Notes under the pieces: generated by a model
Told to the model about the DNA's origin: nothing
Seen by the model: only the letters and a program-made list of their open reading frames with translations
Databases searched by the model: none
Position numbers and translations under genes: made by a program
Assembly (NCBI GenBank): GCA_037481695.1
Contig: JBBFLE010000003.1
Location: forward strand, 124,001 to 188,000
DNA from: a bacterium
Lineage (GTDB): Bacteria; Desulfobacterota; Desulfocorpusculales; Desulfocorpusculum
Direction: 5' to 3'
DNA: 64,000 bases
In this document: in pieces, positions 54,604 through 63,391 of the stretch
Position numbering within the stretch: the first letter of the stretch is position 1
Layout: each line of letters opens with the position of its first letter

Positions 54604-55338
54604 TTAGCGAAAATTTTCCTGATAAAGCTTCAAGGCCTTTTTCCTGTCCTCCCTGTCGCCTGGATCCGCAGGCTCGGGCATGCTGACACACCACTCCAGT
54701 TCCTTTCTGGCCAGCTCCTTCTCGTCCATGGCCAGATAGGTCTCCGCAAGAAAAACCCGGGTCAGGATGCTCTTGGGACCGTATTCCAGGGCCTTTTTCA
54801 GGTGCTCCACAGACTCCTTCTTGCTTCCTCCGGCAAACCAAGGCAGCTTGTAGGCCATTCTTCCCAGAATTCTGTAGGCGCCTCCGTGCATGAATCCAGG
54901 ATCCAACTGGATCACCTTGTTCATCTCCTCCTTGATGGGCTCCACCAGGGAAAGACTCTTGAGAACCCCTTTGGCTTCTCCGTATACTCCGTAGTTTACC
55001 CCCAGCCAATAGTGGCAAGGAGCACAGTCATCCTGGAGAAGCACTGCTTTCTTGCCGTACTCTATGCCCTTCTCCAAGGCAGCCAGCTTCTCATCTTCGG
55101 GACTGTGAGTGCCCAACCACCAGCAGGCCCTGGAGAGCCTCCACAAGGCTTCCACGCTTATGGGATCCTTCTCCAAGACCTTCTGGTACAAATCCATGCT
55201 CTCCTTGAGTTTCGCCAGGTCCCCTCTCTTGGGCCAAAGGGCATCTGCCCTCTCCAAGAGCTCCTGGGTCTCCTGTGCCCATGCACCACCTAACACTCCC
55301 AAGGCCAAAGCCAGGCCCAGCAATAGCTTGCGCATCAT
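54604..55338 (-). CDS. exported TPR protein, TRAP-associated TatT-like
   Basis: This 244-residue protein has a signal peptide (residues 1-21, ending AWAQ) and TPR-like helical repeats (LYQKVLEKDPISVEALWRLSR, then repeats around GKKAVLLQDDCAPCHYWLGV and LKKALEYGPKSILTRVFLAE). The order resembles TatT proteins, periplasmic TPR partners of TRAP binding proteins described in Treponema. A CAPC pair is present. TRAP genes are near (11-14 kb either side) but not adjacent, so the link is tentative. ATG 55338 follows GAGGAG. Confidence 0.7.
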   Translation of the reverse strand: MMRKLLLGLALALGVLGGAWAQETQELLERADALWPKRGDLAKLKESMDLYQKVLEKDPISVEALWRLSRACWWLGTHSPEDEKLAALEKGIEYGKKAVLLQDDCAPCHYWLGVNYGVYGEAKGVLKSLSLVEPIKEEMNKVIQLDPGFMHGGAYRILGRMAYKLPWFAGGSKKESVEHLKKALEYGPKSILTRVFLAETYLAMDEKELARKELEWCVSMPEPADPGDREDRKKALKLYQENFR

Positions 55339-55428
55339 GATTTCTCCTCTACTTCAATGGCCTTTACGGCTTGGGGATCTTGATCATTCTGTCCTTATAC
55401 AACAGGCCCGGCCATGCTGTCCACCCTC

Positions 55429-56325
55429 TCAAGACTTCAAGAATGCCTCACGGCCGAACTCTGGATCAGGATAGGTGTAAAATCCCTTGCCGGTCTTTAC
55501 CCCCAGATCTCCCTTTCGCACCATTTCCAGAAGAGCCTCAGGAGGCTTGTCTTTGGGATCCTGGGAATCCTCATAGTAGACCATCTCGATATCATAAACC
55601 ACATCCAGCCCCACTGCGTCCATGAGTCCGAAAGGACCCATGTCCATGCCTGTGAAGATCATCCATGCTCTGTCCACATCCCGGAAATCCACAAAGCCCC
55701 CTGCCCACATGTGCAGCGTCTCCCTCTTGACTGCCCTCCAAACCCGGTTAAAGCAAAACCCCAGAAGCTCCTTTTTCACTGTCAGGGGAATGCAGCCCAG
55801 GGAGCGCACCCACTCGATCCCATCCTGGAGAACCTCGGGCAGGGTTGTGCTTCCTCCCATGACGTCCACCATGTGCATTCCCAACAGAGGTTGGTAAAAG
55901 TGAAGGTTCAAGGAGCGCTCGGGCCTTCCACCTGCTTGCTCCAACCTGGACACAGGGATGGAGGAGCTGTTGGTGGCCAGTATGGCACTGGGTGGAGCTA
56001 ACCTTCCCAGCTCCCTCCAGATGCTTCTCTTGAGCTCCAGATCTTCCGGGACTGCTTCGATGACCAGATCCGCCCCTTCCAAGGCCTCCTGCATGCTGCA
56101 GGAGCAGACTATGGACTTACGGCAATCATCCCACTTCTCCAGGGGTACCAGGGGCGGCCTCTTGGAGGCCTCTGCCCTTGGGCGTACCCTATTCAAGGCT
56201 CTGTCCAGGGAGCCTTCCTGGGTGTCATAGCAGTGGACATGGTAGCCTGCGTGGGCGGCTGTCATGCAGATCTGAGTTCCCAGGGTTCCTGCACCTATCA
56301 CAGCCACTTTTCTGATCTGTTTCAT
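55429..56325 (-). CDS. 3-hydroxyacyl-CoA dehydrogenase
   Basis: This 298-residue NAD-dependent enzyme oxidises 3-hydroxyacyl-CoA to the 3-keto ester. The Rossmann motif VAVIGAGTLGTQI is near the start, and the catalytic region reads FYQPLLGMHMVDVMGG, followed by GFCFNRVWRAVKRE. The usual HFFNP is altered to HFYQP, so a somewhat different substrate is possible. ATG 56325 has GAGGAGG upstream; the ORF's earlier start lacks one. It would supply the step between enoyl-CoA hydratase and thiolase in this genome. Confidence 0.88.
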   Translation of the reverse strand: MKQIRKVAVIGAGTLGTQICMTAAHAGYHVHCYDTQEGSLDRALNRVRPRAEASKRPPLVPLEKWDDCRKSIVCSCSMQEALEGADLVIEAVPEDLELKRSIWRELGRLAPPSAILATNSSSIPVSRLEQAGGRPERSLNLHFYQPLLGMHMVDVMGGSTTLPEVLQDGIEWVRSLGCIPLTVKKELLGFCFNRVWRAVKRETLHMWAGGFVDFRDVDRAWMIFTGMDMGPFGLMDAVGLDVVYDIEMVYYEDSQDPKDKPPEALLEMVRKGDLGVKTGKGFYTYPDPEFGREAFLKS

Positions 56326-56601
56326 CTGAGTTCCTCCTCTTTGGGAATTGGGAGTTTCAAGCCTACTTCGGTTGCAGATTCCAGGCAAGGTACATCAGGC
56401 CCAATCAAAGGTAGTTCATGGCAGGCCTTTGAAATTTTTTGCTATCTTGGTCCCCAAATGTCTGCTATCTTATATGCCTCCATCAAATAGAGTGAATCTT
56501 GGCAGAAAATTGGTCTGGCTTGGATCGTAGGCAAAGCAAGAGAATACCCATGAAAAGGTCATGAGCATGACCAAACACACCAAAGGGAAGGAGGAGCCAA
56601 G

Positions 56602-57792
56602 ATGAAAAGATCCATTCGTTTGCTGGCTGCCTGGTTTTGGGTTCTTCTGCTTGTTGCCTCAAGTGCTTCTGCCCTGGATGAGATAGTTGAAAAAAAGGTC
56701 TTCGAATTACCCGAGTTTTCTTTGGTAAGTGGGCAGAAAATCCAGCAGGTCAAGATAGGCTATGAGACTTACGGAAAGATGGCGCCCACAGGAGACAACG
56801 TCATTTTGATATGCCATTTTTATTCGGGCAATTCCCACGCAGCAGGAAAGTATGCTCCCAATGACCCGGCCCCAGGCTACTGGGATGTGATCATAGGCCC
56901 CGGCAAGCCCTTGGACACGGACAAGTATTTCATAGTGAGCTCGGACACTCTTTGCAATCTTAACCCCAAGCATCCCAAGGTGATCACAACTGGACCCGCA
57001 TCCATCAATCCGGCCACCGGCAAGCCCTATGGCATGAGCTTTCCCATAGTCACCATCCAGGATTTCGTGAACCTCCAGTACAAGCTTTTGCAATCCCTTG
57101 GGGTTAAGAAGCTCAAGGCGGTCACAGGGGCCTCCATGGGAGGGCTCCAGAGCTTCCAGTGGATAGTCTCTTACCCGGATTTCGTGGAGAAGGCTATCCC
57201 TGTTATAGCCACCCCCAGGCTGCATGCCTGGCTCATGGGCTGGGGCAAGCTCTGGGCAGATCCCATAAAGCTGGATCCCAAGTGGAATGGCGGTGATTAC
57301 TATGGAAAGCCCGAACCCATGGAAGGGGTAACCTACTCTTTGATGCTCACAACCTTAAGCGCCCAGGGCTTCGAGTGGGCAGAGAAGAGCTTCGAGAGGA
57401 AGTGGGCCTCAGCTGAAAAAGACCCCTTCAAGGCCATGGAGAATGATTTCCTGATCCACGACTCCCTTCAAAAGGCCGGGGCTGCTAGGGCCCAGACCGC
57501 TGATGCCAACTCCATCCTCTATCTGAACAAGGCCTGCTCCCTCTTCGACATCGCCAACGGCTTCCCTTCATACGAGGAGGCTGTGAAAACCATAAAGGCC
57601 AAGGTCTTGATGATAGCAGCCAACAACGACCTGCTCTTCCCCCCCGAGCAGGTAAAAGAACATGTGGAGATATTCAAGAAGCTGGGCAAAGAGGTCTCCT
57701 ACTTCGAGCTCAAGAGCCCCAACGGTCATCTAGGCGGCCTGACCGCCATAACCCAGGCCTCGGAGCTCATAACCAAGTTCCTGGCCGAGTGA
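56602..57792 (+). CDS. exported alpha/beta hydrolase of the homoserine acetyltransferase (MetX) family
   Basis: This 396-residue protein follows the MetX fold: YETYGKMAPTGDNVILICH, YWDVIIGPGKPLDTDKYF, the nucleophile in VTGASMGGLQS (S178), the acid in AANNDLLFPPEQ, and His in PNGHLGG. It starts with a clear signal peptide (residues 4-24), so it acts outside the cytoplasm, where acetyl-CoA is unavailable. A hydrolase role (ester, lactone or amide) is thus more likely than methionine biosynthesis. AAGGAGGAG precedes the ATG. It is monocistronic. Confidence 0.85.
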   Translation: MKRSIRLLAAWFWVLLLVASSASALDEIVEKKVFELPEFSLVSGQKIQQVKIGYETYGKMAPTGDNVILICHFYSGNSHAAGKYAPNDPAPGYWDVIIGPGKPLDTDKYFIVSSDTLCNLNPKHPKVITTGPASINPATGKPYGMSFPIVTIQDFVNLQYKLLQSLGVKKLKAVTGASMGGLQSFQWIVSYPDFVEKAIPVIATPRLHAWLMGWGKLWADPIKLDPKWNGGDYYGKPEPMEGVTYSLMLTTLSAQGFEWAEKSFERKWASAEKDPFKAMENDFLIHDSLQKAGAARAQTADANSILYLNKACSLFDIANGFPSYEEAVKTIKAKVLMIAANNDLLFPPEQVKEHVEIFKKLGKEVSYFELKSPNGHLGGLTAITQASELITKFLAE

Positions 57793-57805
57793 TCCTGTTG
57801 CCCCT

Positions 57806-57855
57806 AACCAGAGGCCTGGATTGCCAAGCCTAAGTGGCAATACGGGCCTCTGGTT
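57806..57855. terminator. large hairpin between convergent genes
   Basis: AACCAGAGGCC and GGCCTCTGGTT form a perfect 11-bp stem, with a second stem ATTGCC/GGCAAT inside. It lies just after the MetX-like gene and before the end of the convergent sigma-54 activator gene. It lacks a T-run but is well placed to end both transcripts. Confidence 0.55.
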
Positions 57856-57997
57856 CAAGAAGTGGATCCAAGGCCTGGCCCAAAAACATGCTTCCCACCA
57901 CATTTGTTCACGGTTTTGTCCTTTTTGGGGACCTGGAGCAGGCCCGGCCATCCCCCAGGAGACAAAAGAAGCAGGCAAAGGAGCTGTATCCTTTTTG

Positions 57998-59407
57998 CTA
58001 CACCTTTTCTGCCTGATGGGTTTTGGTAAGGGGGATCCCGTGTTTTCTCATCTTCTTGTAGAGAAGCGTCCTGTGGATTCCCAGGATGCTGGCCGCCTTG
58101 GCCTTGTTTCCTCCGGATGACTCCAGGGCCTTGAGGATGGCCTCCTTCTCTGTGCGGGCCTTTAGCTGAGCCAGTGGAGGGCCCAGGGGTTCCATTGCCT
58201 TGGGATCCCTGCCTCTTACATGGAAGGGAAGATCTTCCAGGCCAATGGTTTCGGACTGCACGGCTGCAAAGGCCCTTTCCAGCACATTGGAGAGCTCCCT
58301 CACGTTTCCAGGCCAGCCATAGTCCAGCAGGGCCGCCTCAGCCCTGGGATCCAGGGCTGGTTGTTTCCTGCAGGAGTCTTCGGCCATGCGCCTGAGAATA
58401 TGACGGGCCAGGGCAAGGATGTCTTCCCTGCGATCCCTGAGGGGAGGGATGTGCAGCCTGATCACATTGAGACGATAAAACAGGTCCCTCCGAAATTTCC
58501 CCTCTGTGACCATGCTCTCCAGATCTTGGTTGGAGGCAGCTATGAGCCTGAAATCTGTACGTATGACAGATGTTCCTCCAACGCGCTCCAGCTCTTTTTC
58601 CTCCAGGACCCGAAGCAGCTTGGGCTGCATCTCCAAGGGTAGATCTCCTATCTCGTCCAGGAAGACCGAGCCGTGATGGGCCAGCTCCAGCTTGCCGGGC
58701 TTGCCCCCCGAGCGGGCTCCTGTGAAGGCTCCCCTCTCATAGCCAAAGAGTTCGGACTCGAAGAGGTCCCTGGGAATGGCCGAGCAGTTTATGCGCACAA
58801 AGGGATGAAGGCGCCTGGGGCTGGCATGGTGGATGGCGTGGGCAAAGAGCTCCTTTCCTGTTCCTGACTCTCCTGTTATCAGGACAGGAAGGCTGTGGGC
58901 CGCTGCTTTGAGGGCCTCCTGTTTGAGCTCTTTGACTGCCTTGCTCTCACCGGCTATGGAATCCAGGGTGTAGCGGCTGGAGCGCAGTGACAGGAGCTGG
59001 TCCTCGTAAAGCCTTACCTTGGACTCCAGGACAGAGAGCCTCCTGGCTAGCTTTTCCACATCCCGCACGTCCTTGAACATGACCTGGCCGAAAACAGCCA
59101 TCACCCTTCCGTCCTTCCATATGGGTATTCTCTGCACCACCATGCTCTGGCCTTTTATCTCGTGGCGATGGTTTATCTCGGGTATCCCGGTTTCTGCCAC
59201 AATATGCATCCTGCTGTTCTCAACCACCTCGGTGCAGTGTTTGCCCAGTTGCTCCTCTGCCCTTACCCCCAGGAAACGGGCGTAGGGAGTATTGAGCAGG
59301 ATGACCCGCCCCTTGGGGTCAGTGACAAGCACTCCATTGTGGATACTGTCCAGAACTAACCTGAGAAGCTCCAGCTCTTGAGCAGGCTCCATGGTGCAGA
59401 TGGCCAT
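57998..59407 (-). CDS. sigma-54-dependent transcriptional activator with PAS domain
   Basis: The product has a PAS sensor (about 10-115, ILLNTPYARFLGVRAEEQLG), a coiled linker, a AAA+ domain with Walker A GESGTGKE, the sigma-54 contact loop GAFTGA and Walker B FLDEIGD, and a C-terminal Fis-type helix-turn-helix (NKAKAASILGIHRTLLYKKM). ATG 59407 has GGAGG five bases upstream. It is divergent from the SDR gene, whose upstream region has a -24/-12 promoter and palindromic sites near this activator's own start. Control of that gene, triggered by a PAS-sensed signal, is the simplest reading. Confidence 0.93.
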   Translation of the reverse strand: MAICTMEPAQELELLRLVLDSIHNGVLVTDPKGRVILLNTPYARFLGVRAEEQLGKHCTEVVENSRMHIVAETGIPEINHRHEIKGQSMVVQRIPIWKDGRVMAVFGQVMFKDVRDVEKLARRLSVLESKVRLYEDQLLSLRSSRYTLDSIAGESKAVKELKQEALKAAAHSLPVLITGESGTGKELFAHAIHHASPRRLHPFVRINCSAIPRDLFESELFGYERGAFTGARSGGKPGKLELAHHGSVFLDEIGDLPLEMQPKLLRVLEEKELERVGGTSVIRTDFRLIAASNQDLESMVTEGKFRRDLFYRLNVIRLHIPPLRDRREDILALARHILRRMAEDSCRKQPALDPRAEAALLDYGWPGNVRELSNVLERAFAAVQSETIGLEDLPFHVRGRDPKAMEPLGPPLAQLKARTEKEAILKALESSGGNKAKAASILGIHRTLLYKKMRKHGIPLTKTHQAEKV

Positions 59408-59418
59408 GGTGCACCTCC

Positions 59419-59441
59419 GTATCCAGATGGATACATGTATC
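59419..59441. promoter_or_regulatory. probable upstream activating sites for the sigma-54 activator
   Basis: Two overlapping palindromes: GTATCC-AGAT-GGATAC (59419-59434) and GATACATGTATC (59430-59441). The repeated half-site is GTATC/GATAC. They lie about 120-145 bases upstream of the -24 element, the normal enhancer distance, and 12-34 bases from the activator start, so autoregulation is possible as well. Confidence 0.55.
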
Positions 59442-59562
59442 TTAAAAGCTACGGCTTCTTCCTTGTACACCAGGCCCTAAGCCTTGGCAAGGATGGGATC
59501 CTGCTCTTGTTAACCCTTTGATATCTCGATGATGCCTCGGCTTTGAAAAAAATTTTCGTTTC

Positions 59563-59579
59563 CTGGCCCGCTCCTTGCG
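59563..59579 (+). promoter_or_regulatory. sigma-54 (-24/-12) promoter of the SDR gene
   Basis: CTGGCCCGCTCCTTGCG matches the consensus TGGCAC-N5-TTGC with one change, and GG and GC are exactly 10 bases apart. Transcription would start near 59591, 27 bases before the SDR ATG. Confidence 0.7.
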
Positions 59580-59617
59580 TTAAGGCAAGAAAAATTCCTG
59601 CCCGCTCGGAGAAAAGA

Positions 59618-60457
59618 ATGGAAATTCGTGAGCCAGAGATCCGAAGGGAAGATGTGCTGGTGCTCCTGGATGAGGATTTCAATGGCAGAAACGTGTGCAT
59701 GGTCACCGGATGCGCAAGCGGAATAGGCAGGGCCACGGCAGTGGCCGCTTCGGCCAACGGGCTTCTTGTGGTGGGCCTGGATAATGACAAGAAAGGAGGT
59801 GAGAAGACCTGCGAGCTGGCCAAGAGCATGGGGGGGAACATGGTCTTTTTGCCAGCTGATTTGACTCTTGACCAGGACATGGAACAGGCTGTGCAGGAGG
59901 CTGCCTCCTTGGGCCAGATAAGGTATCTGGCCAACATAGCTGGGATCCAGCACATAGACCTCATCGAGAACTTCCCCATGGAAAAATACGACCTGATGCA
60001 CAAGATCATGCTTAGGGCTCCTTTCTATCTTTCCAAGCTTGTGATCCCTCACATGAAGAAAAGCCCAGATGGTAGAGGCGTCATCGGAAACATGGCTTCC
60101 ATCCATGCACACATCTGCACCAGCCACAAGCCCGTGTACAACATAGTGAAATTCGGTCTTAGGGGATTGACCCAGTCCATAGCCGCAGAGGGGGATGGAA
60201 AGATAAGGGCCTTTTCCGTGAGCACCGGTTTCGTGAGCACCCCTTTGGCCCTCAGACAGGTGCCAGCTCAGGCACTGCAGCGGGGCATAACCCAGCAAGA
60301 GGTGGTAAGAGACGTGATGATGGGCAAGAGCAGGGTAAAAGAGATGATGTCACCCATAGAGGTTGCAAATCTCTTTGTCTTTGGATTCTCTAGATACTCC
60401 AAGTACTTGGTGGGAGCGGACCTCCTTTTCGACGGTGGGGTGGTGCTAACGTATTGA
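59618..60457 (+). CDS. SDR oxidoreductase, 3-hydroxybutyrate dehydrogenase-like
   Basis: This 279-residue short-chain dehydrogenase has the cofactor motif TGCASGIGRA and the catalytic Ser (MASIHAH) and YNIVK. The C-terminal part (RQVPAQALQRGITQQEVVRD...DGGVVL) resembles D-3-hydroxybutyrate dehydrogenases. It probably interconverts 3-hydroxybutyrate and acetoacetate with NAD. The ATG at 59618 has GGAGA upstream and lies downstream of the sigma-54 promoter; the ORF's earlier start lies before that promoter and cannot be used from it. Confidence 0.85.
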   Translation: MEIREPEIRREDVLVLLDEDFNGRNVCMVTGCASGIGRATAVAASANGLLVVGLDNDKKGGEKTCELAKSMGGNMVFLPADLTLDQDMEQAVQEAASLGQIRYLANIAGIQHIDLIENFPMEKYDLMHKIMLRAPFYLSKLVIPHMKKSPDGRGVIGNMASIHAHICTSHKPVYNIVKFGLRGLTQSIAAEGDGKIRAFSVSTGFVSTPLALRQVPAQALQRGITQQEVVRDVMMGKSRVKEMMSPIEVANLFVFGFSRYSKYLVGADLLFDGGVVLTY

Positions 60458-60581
60458 GTGGCTGGGGTAGAAATGCAGGGCCTGGAGAGTCTGCCAACTC
60501 CATACTGCCAGCAGGCCTGATAACACAACCAAAGGTTTTTACAAATTTTTTCCAATTATTATAATATTTGAAATTTTTTGC

Positions 60582-60610
60582 TTGACATGCGGAAAATCCT
60601 GGTCTATAGA
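60582..60610 (+). promoter_or_regulatory. sigma-70 promoter of the FCD regulator-TRAP operon
   Basis: TTGACA (60582-60587) and TATAGA (60605-60610) are exactly 17 bases apart: the -35 is consensus and the -10 is five of six. An AT-rich stretch (60538-60580) directly upstream resembles an UP element. Confidence 0.7.
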
Positions 60611-60700
60611 TTTGGCGTCTTCCCAAGGCCTGGCATTAAACTCAGACAGATTACGGGGTCCATGGATTCTCTGACCATTTAGGTCCAGGAGGAGGACCGA

Positions 60701-61495
60701 ATGTTCCAATCGGCCAGGTCCAGCAAGGCATCAGAGCACATAGTAGAGCAGATCCGCAAGGCCATTTTCGAGGGAAGGCTGCGCCCAGGGGACAGGCTGC
60801 CTGCAGAGACCCAGCTCATGCAGTCATTCCAGGTGAGCAAGGCCACCTTGAGGGAGGCTTTGAGGGCCTTGGAGTTTCTGGGGTTCTTGGAGATCCGCAA
60901 GGGCGCCAACGGCGGGGCCTTTGTCACCAAAGTAGACGTTACTAAGGCCAGAGATCTTTTTCTGAATTTCCTTCATTTTCAGGATCTTTGCCTGGAAGAC
61001 CTCTCAGAGGTACGCCTGATTCTGGAGCCTTACGTTGCCGAGAAATCCGCCAGGCTCATCTCCCCAGAAGACTTGCACAGGCTCCAAGAGCTCAATGAGC
61101 AGTGCGAAAGCACTCTGGCTGGCCTATCCAGCTTTGACCTCAGGTGCAATGAGATAGAGTTCCATCGCATCATAGGAAGGGCCACAGGAAATCCCATCCT
61201 AAGCTTCATATTGGAGTTCGTGGAAAACCTCCTGGTGGACGCCAAGGAGGTGTTGCGCCCCGATCAGGAGTTCTCAAGGCGGGTGCTCACAGCCCATCAG
61301 CGGATAGTGGAGGCCATCTGCAACAAAGATGCACAGAGAGCCAGGGAGGAGATGGCCAGACATGTCAAGGAGGTGGAAAGGGATCTTTCAGACCTTCAAA
61401 GACAAAGAAAGGCGAACTCCCCCAAATCCCTTGAGAGACAATTCCTGGTCGAGCTGGTATCTGAGAAAGGAGGTGGTAGAACACAGAAAGCGTAG
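60701..61495 (+). CDS. GntR-family regulator with FCD domain
   Basis: This FadR-type regulator of 264 residues has the winged helix (VEQIRKAIFEGRLRPGDRLP, SKATLREALRALEFLG) and a C-terminal FCD ligand/metal-binding domain with EIEFHRIIGRATGNP and TAHQRIVEAI, including the usual metal-binding His. FCD regulators typically respond to carboxylic acids. It leads a TRAP operon, so it probably senses the transported acid. An AGGAGGA site lies before ATG 60701. Confidence 0.92.
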   Translation: MFQSARSSKASEHIVEQIRKAIFEGRLRPGDRLPAETQLMQSFQVSKATLREALRALEFLGFLEIRKGANGGAFVTKVDVTKARDLFLNFLHFQDLCLEDLSEVRLILEPYVAEKSARLISPEDLHRLQELNEQCESTLAGLSSFDLRCNEIEFHRIIGRATGNPILSFILEFVENLLVDAKEVLRPDQEFSRRVLTAHQRIVEAICNKDAQRAREEMARHVKEVERDLSDLQRQRKANSPKSLERQFLVELVSEKGGGRTQKA

Positions 61496-61552
61496 GCCGG
61501 ATGGTTCCAGAAATCGGATCAAACAAAGAGGGACGCAAGGAGGTGAGCGCCC

Positions 61553-62788
61553 ATGAAAAGAAGACTGAGGCTGTCGGTCTTGGGTTTGCTTCTGGCGGCA
61601 ATAGTTGCTCTGGTGGGAATGGCCGAACCCGTACAGGCTGCGGCCAAATGGAAGTACCAGAGCATATGGGTTCCTTCCATAACCCTTTGGAGACCCGACA
61701 AGTACTTCTGTGACCTCATGAACAATATGGCTGCCCCTGATTTGGAGATCCAATATTTTGCCGGGGGAACCCTAATCACCAAATCGGACGAGATATTCGA
61801 GGCGGTTCAGAAGGGGACCCTGGATGCGGCCACCGACTGGCCCAGTTACTGGGCTGGAAAGAACACGGCCTTTGACCTGGTTTCCTCTGTTCCTGTGTGG
61901 TTCAACCCGGGTGACTACATGGTGTGGATGTGGCAAGGAGGAGGCTTTGAGCTTACTCAAGAACTTTATGGCAAGTTCGGGATAGTTTACTTCCCCCATG
62001 CTTTGACAGGACCAGAGTCGGGCCAGAGATCCAACAAGCCCATTACCAAAGGGGATGATTACAAGGGCGTCAAGATGCGCCAGTGCGGCAGGAACCATGC
62101 CAAGATTCTCAACGACATAGGCGGTGCGGCCATCTTCATGCCAGGAGCGGAGATCTACCTGGCCCTCTCCAGAGGCACCATAGACGCGGCGGAGTTCTCA
62201 GTGCCGGAGGTGGACTGGTCCATGGGGCTTCATGAGGTGACCAAATACTGGGTGCTTCCGGGCTGGCACCAGCCTGGTCCCCTTTGGGGTGTAATGGTCA
62301 ACAAAAAATCCTTTGACTCCCTCCCCGACAAGATCAAGTTCATGTTCCAGCAGGCCGCCCAGGCCACAATGATGTGGTCCTGGACTTACTTCGAGTGGAC
62401 TTCCGGCGAGTACACCAGAAAGATGATGGACAAGGGCATCAAGGTGACCCGTCTGGACGACGCCACCTTGGACAAGCTCACAGAACTAGCTTACAACTAC
62501 CTTCTGGCCGATGCCGAGGCCAACCCAGACCACGCCAAGATTGCCTACTCCCAGGTGCGTTACCTAAAGAACATAGACATCTGGCGGACCATTCAGCAGC
62601 CATTTATGTTCGGGCGGACTCCCCCCAAACTGGACGATCTTTATGGAAAGCTGGAAGCCATAGCCAAGAAACACAATGTGTACGAGCCAGTGATCCAGCT
62701 GGAAAAACAGGTCAGGACGCGCATGGACAAACAGGAGTTCTGGAAGCCCGGCACCCCCTACGTGCAGAATCCCGTGATGCCCAAGTAG
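61553..62788 (+). CDS. dctP: TRAP transporter substrate-binding protein (DctP family)
   Basis: This 411-residue periplasmic protein has a signal peptide (to about residue 30, VQAAAKW). Its phrase KMRQCGRNHAKILNDIGGAAIFMPGAEIYLALSRGTIDAAEFS resembles the TakP-like subgroup that binds 2-oxo monocarboxylates; the Gln/Arg pattern is similar but the ligand is not established. GGAGG precedes the ATG. It is the most strongly expressed part of the operon to judge by the hairpin that follows. Confidence 0.92.
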   Translation: MKRRLRLSVLGLLLAAIVALVGMAEPVQAAAKWKYQSIWVPSITLWRPDKYFCDLMNNMAAPDLEIQYFAGGTLITKSDEIFEAVQKGTLDAATDWPSYWAGKNTAFDLVSSVPVWFNPGDYMVWMWQGGGFELTQELYGKFGIVYFPHALTGPESGQRSNKPITKGDDYKGVKMRQCGRNHAKILNDIGGAAIFMPGAEIYLALSRGTIDAAEFSVPEVDWSMGLHEVTKYWVLPGWHQPGPLWGVMVNKKSFDSLPDKIKFMFQQAAQATMMWSWTYFEWTSGEYTRKMMDKGIKVTRLDDATLDKLTELAYNYLLADAEANPDHAKIAYSQVRYLKNIDIWRTIQQPFMFGRTPPKLDDLYGKLEAIAKKHNVYEPVIQLEKQVRTRMDKQEFWKPGTPYVQNPVMPK

Positions 62789-62796
62789 AGCGGCTG

Positions 62797-62819
62797 GGAG
62801 GGACGGAACCCGTCCCTCC
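62797..62819. terminator. hairpin after the TRAP binding-protein gene
   Basis: GGAGGGACGG and CCGTCCCTCC form a perfect 10-bp stem with a 3-base loop, flanked by GCTGG/CCAGC. It is 8 bases after the dctP stop and ahead of dctQ. It parallels the hairpin at 39410 and probably sets the ratio of binding protein to permease. Confidence 0.55.
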
Positions 62820-62878
62820 TTTCCAGCCACAGGCGGCTGGGAACAAAGGATTTCAGGTTTCAGACGAGGAGGTCAAAG

Positions 62879-63391
62879 GTGGAAGGTTTGAGAAAGCTGG
62901 TCAGATTCCTGGACTCTGTTTCAGAGTGGTCGGGGCGCATCTTTGGATGGCTGGTCATGGTCATATGCGGGCTTTCGGTTTATGAGGTCATCACAAGAAG
63001 ATTTCTGGGAAAGCCCACCATATGGACCAACGAGGTCACAGGTTACATATTTTGCGCCGTAGTGCTTCTCTTGATGGGTTACACCCTTCTTTACAAAGGC
63101 CACGCCAACGTGGATCTCATCTACGAGCGGCTCTCCCCCAGGAGACAGGCCATTGTGGACATAATCACCTATGTGGTTTTCGTGGGGCTTTTCGTGGTGG
63201 TCTTTTTCGTTGATGCGGTGCGCTTTGCGGCCACATCCTGGGCAATGCTGGAGAGGTCTCCCAGCGCTCTAAACGCCTACGTTTTCCCAGCCAAGACCAT
63301 GTTACCTTTGGGAGCTTTTCTGCTTCTCCTGCAGGTCATATCCAATTTCATAAAAAGGGTTGTTTTTCTGGCTAAAGGAGTCTCGTTATGA
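62879..63391 (+). CDS. dctQ: TRAP transporter small permease (DctQ)
   Basis: This 170-residue protein has four membrane segments and the DctQ phrase YEVITRRFLGKPTIWTNEV. It starts at GTG 62879 with GAGGAGG seven bases upstream. Its stop overlaps the dctM start by 4 bases. Confidence 0.92.
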   Translation: MEGLRKLVRFLDSVSEWSGRIFGWLVMVICGLSVYEVITRRFLGKPTIWTNEVTGYIFCAVVLLLMGYTLLYKGHANVDLIYERLSPRRQAIVDIITYVVFVGLFVVVFFVDAVRFAATSWAMLERSPSALNAYVFPAKTMLPLGAFLLLLQVISNFIKRVVFLAKGVSL

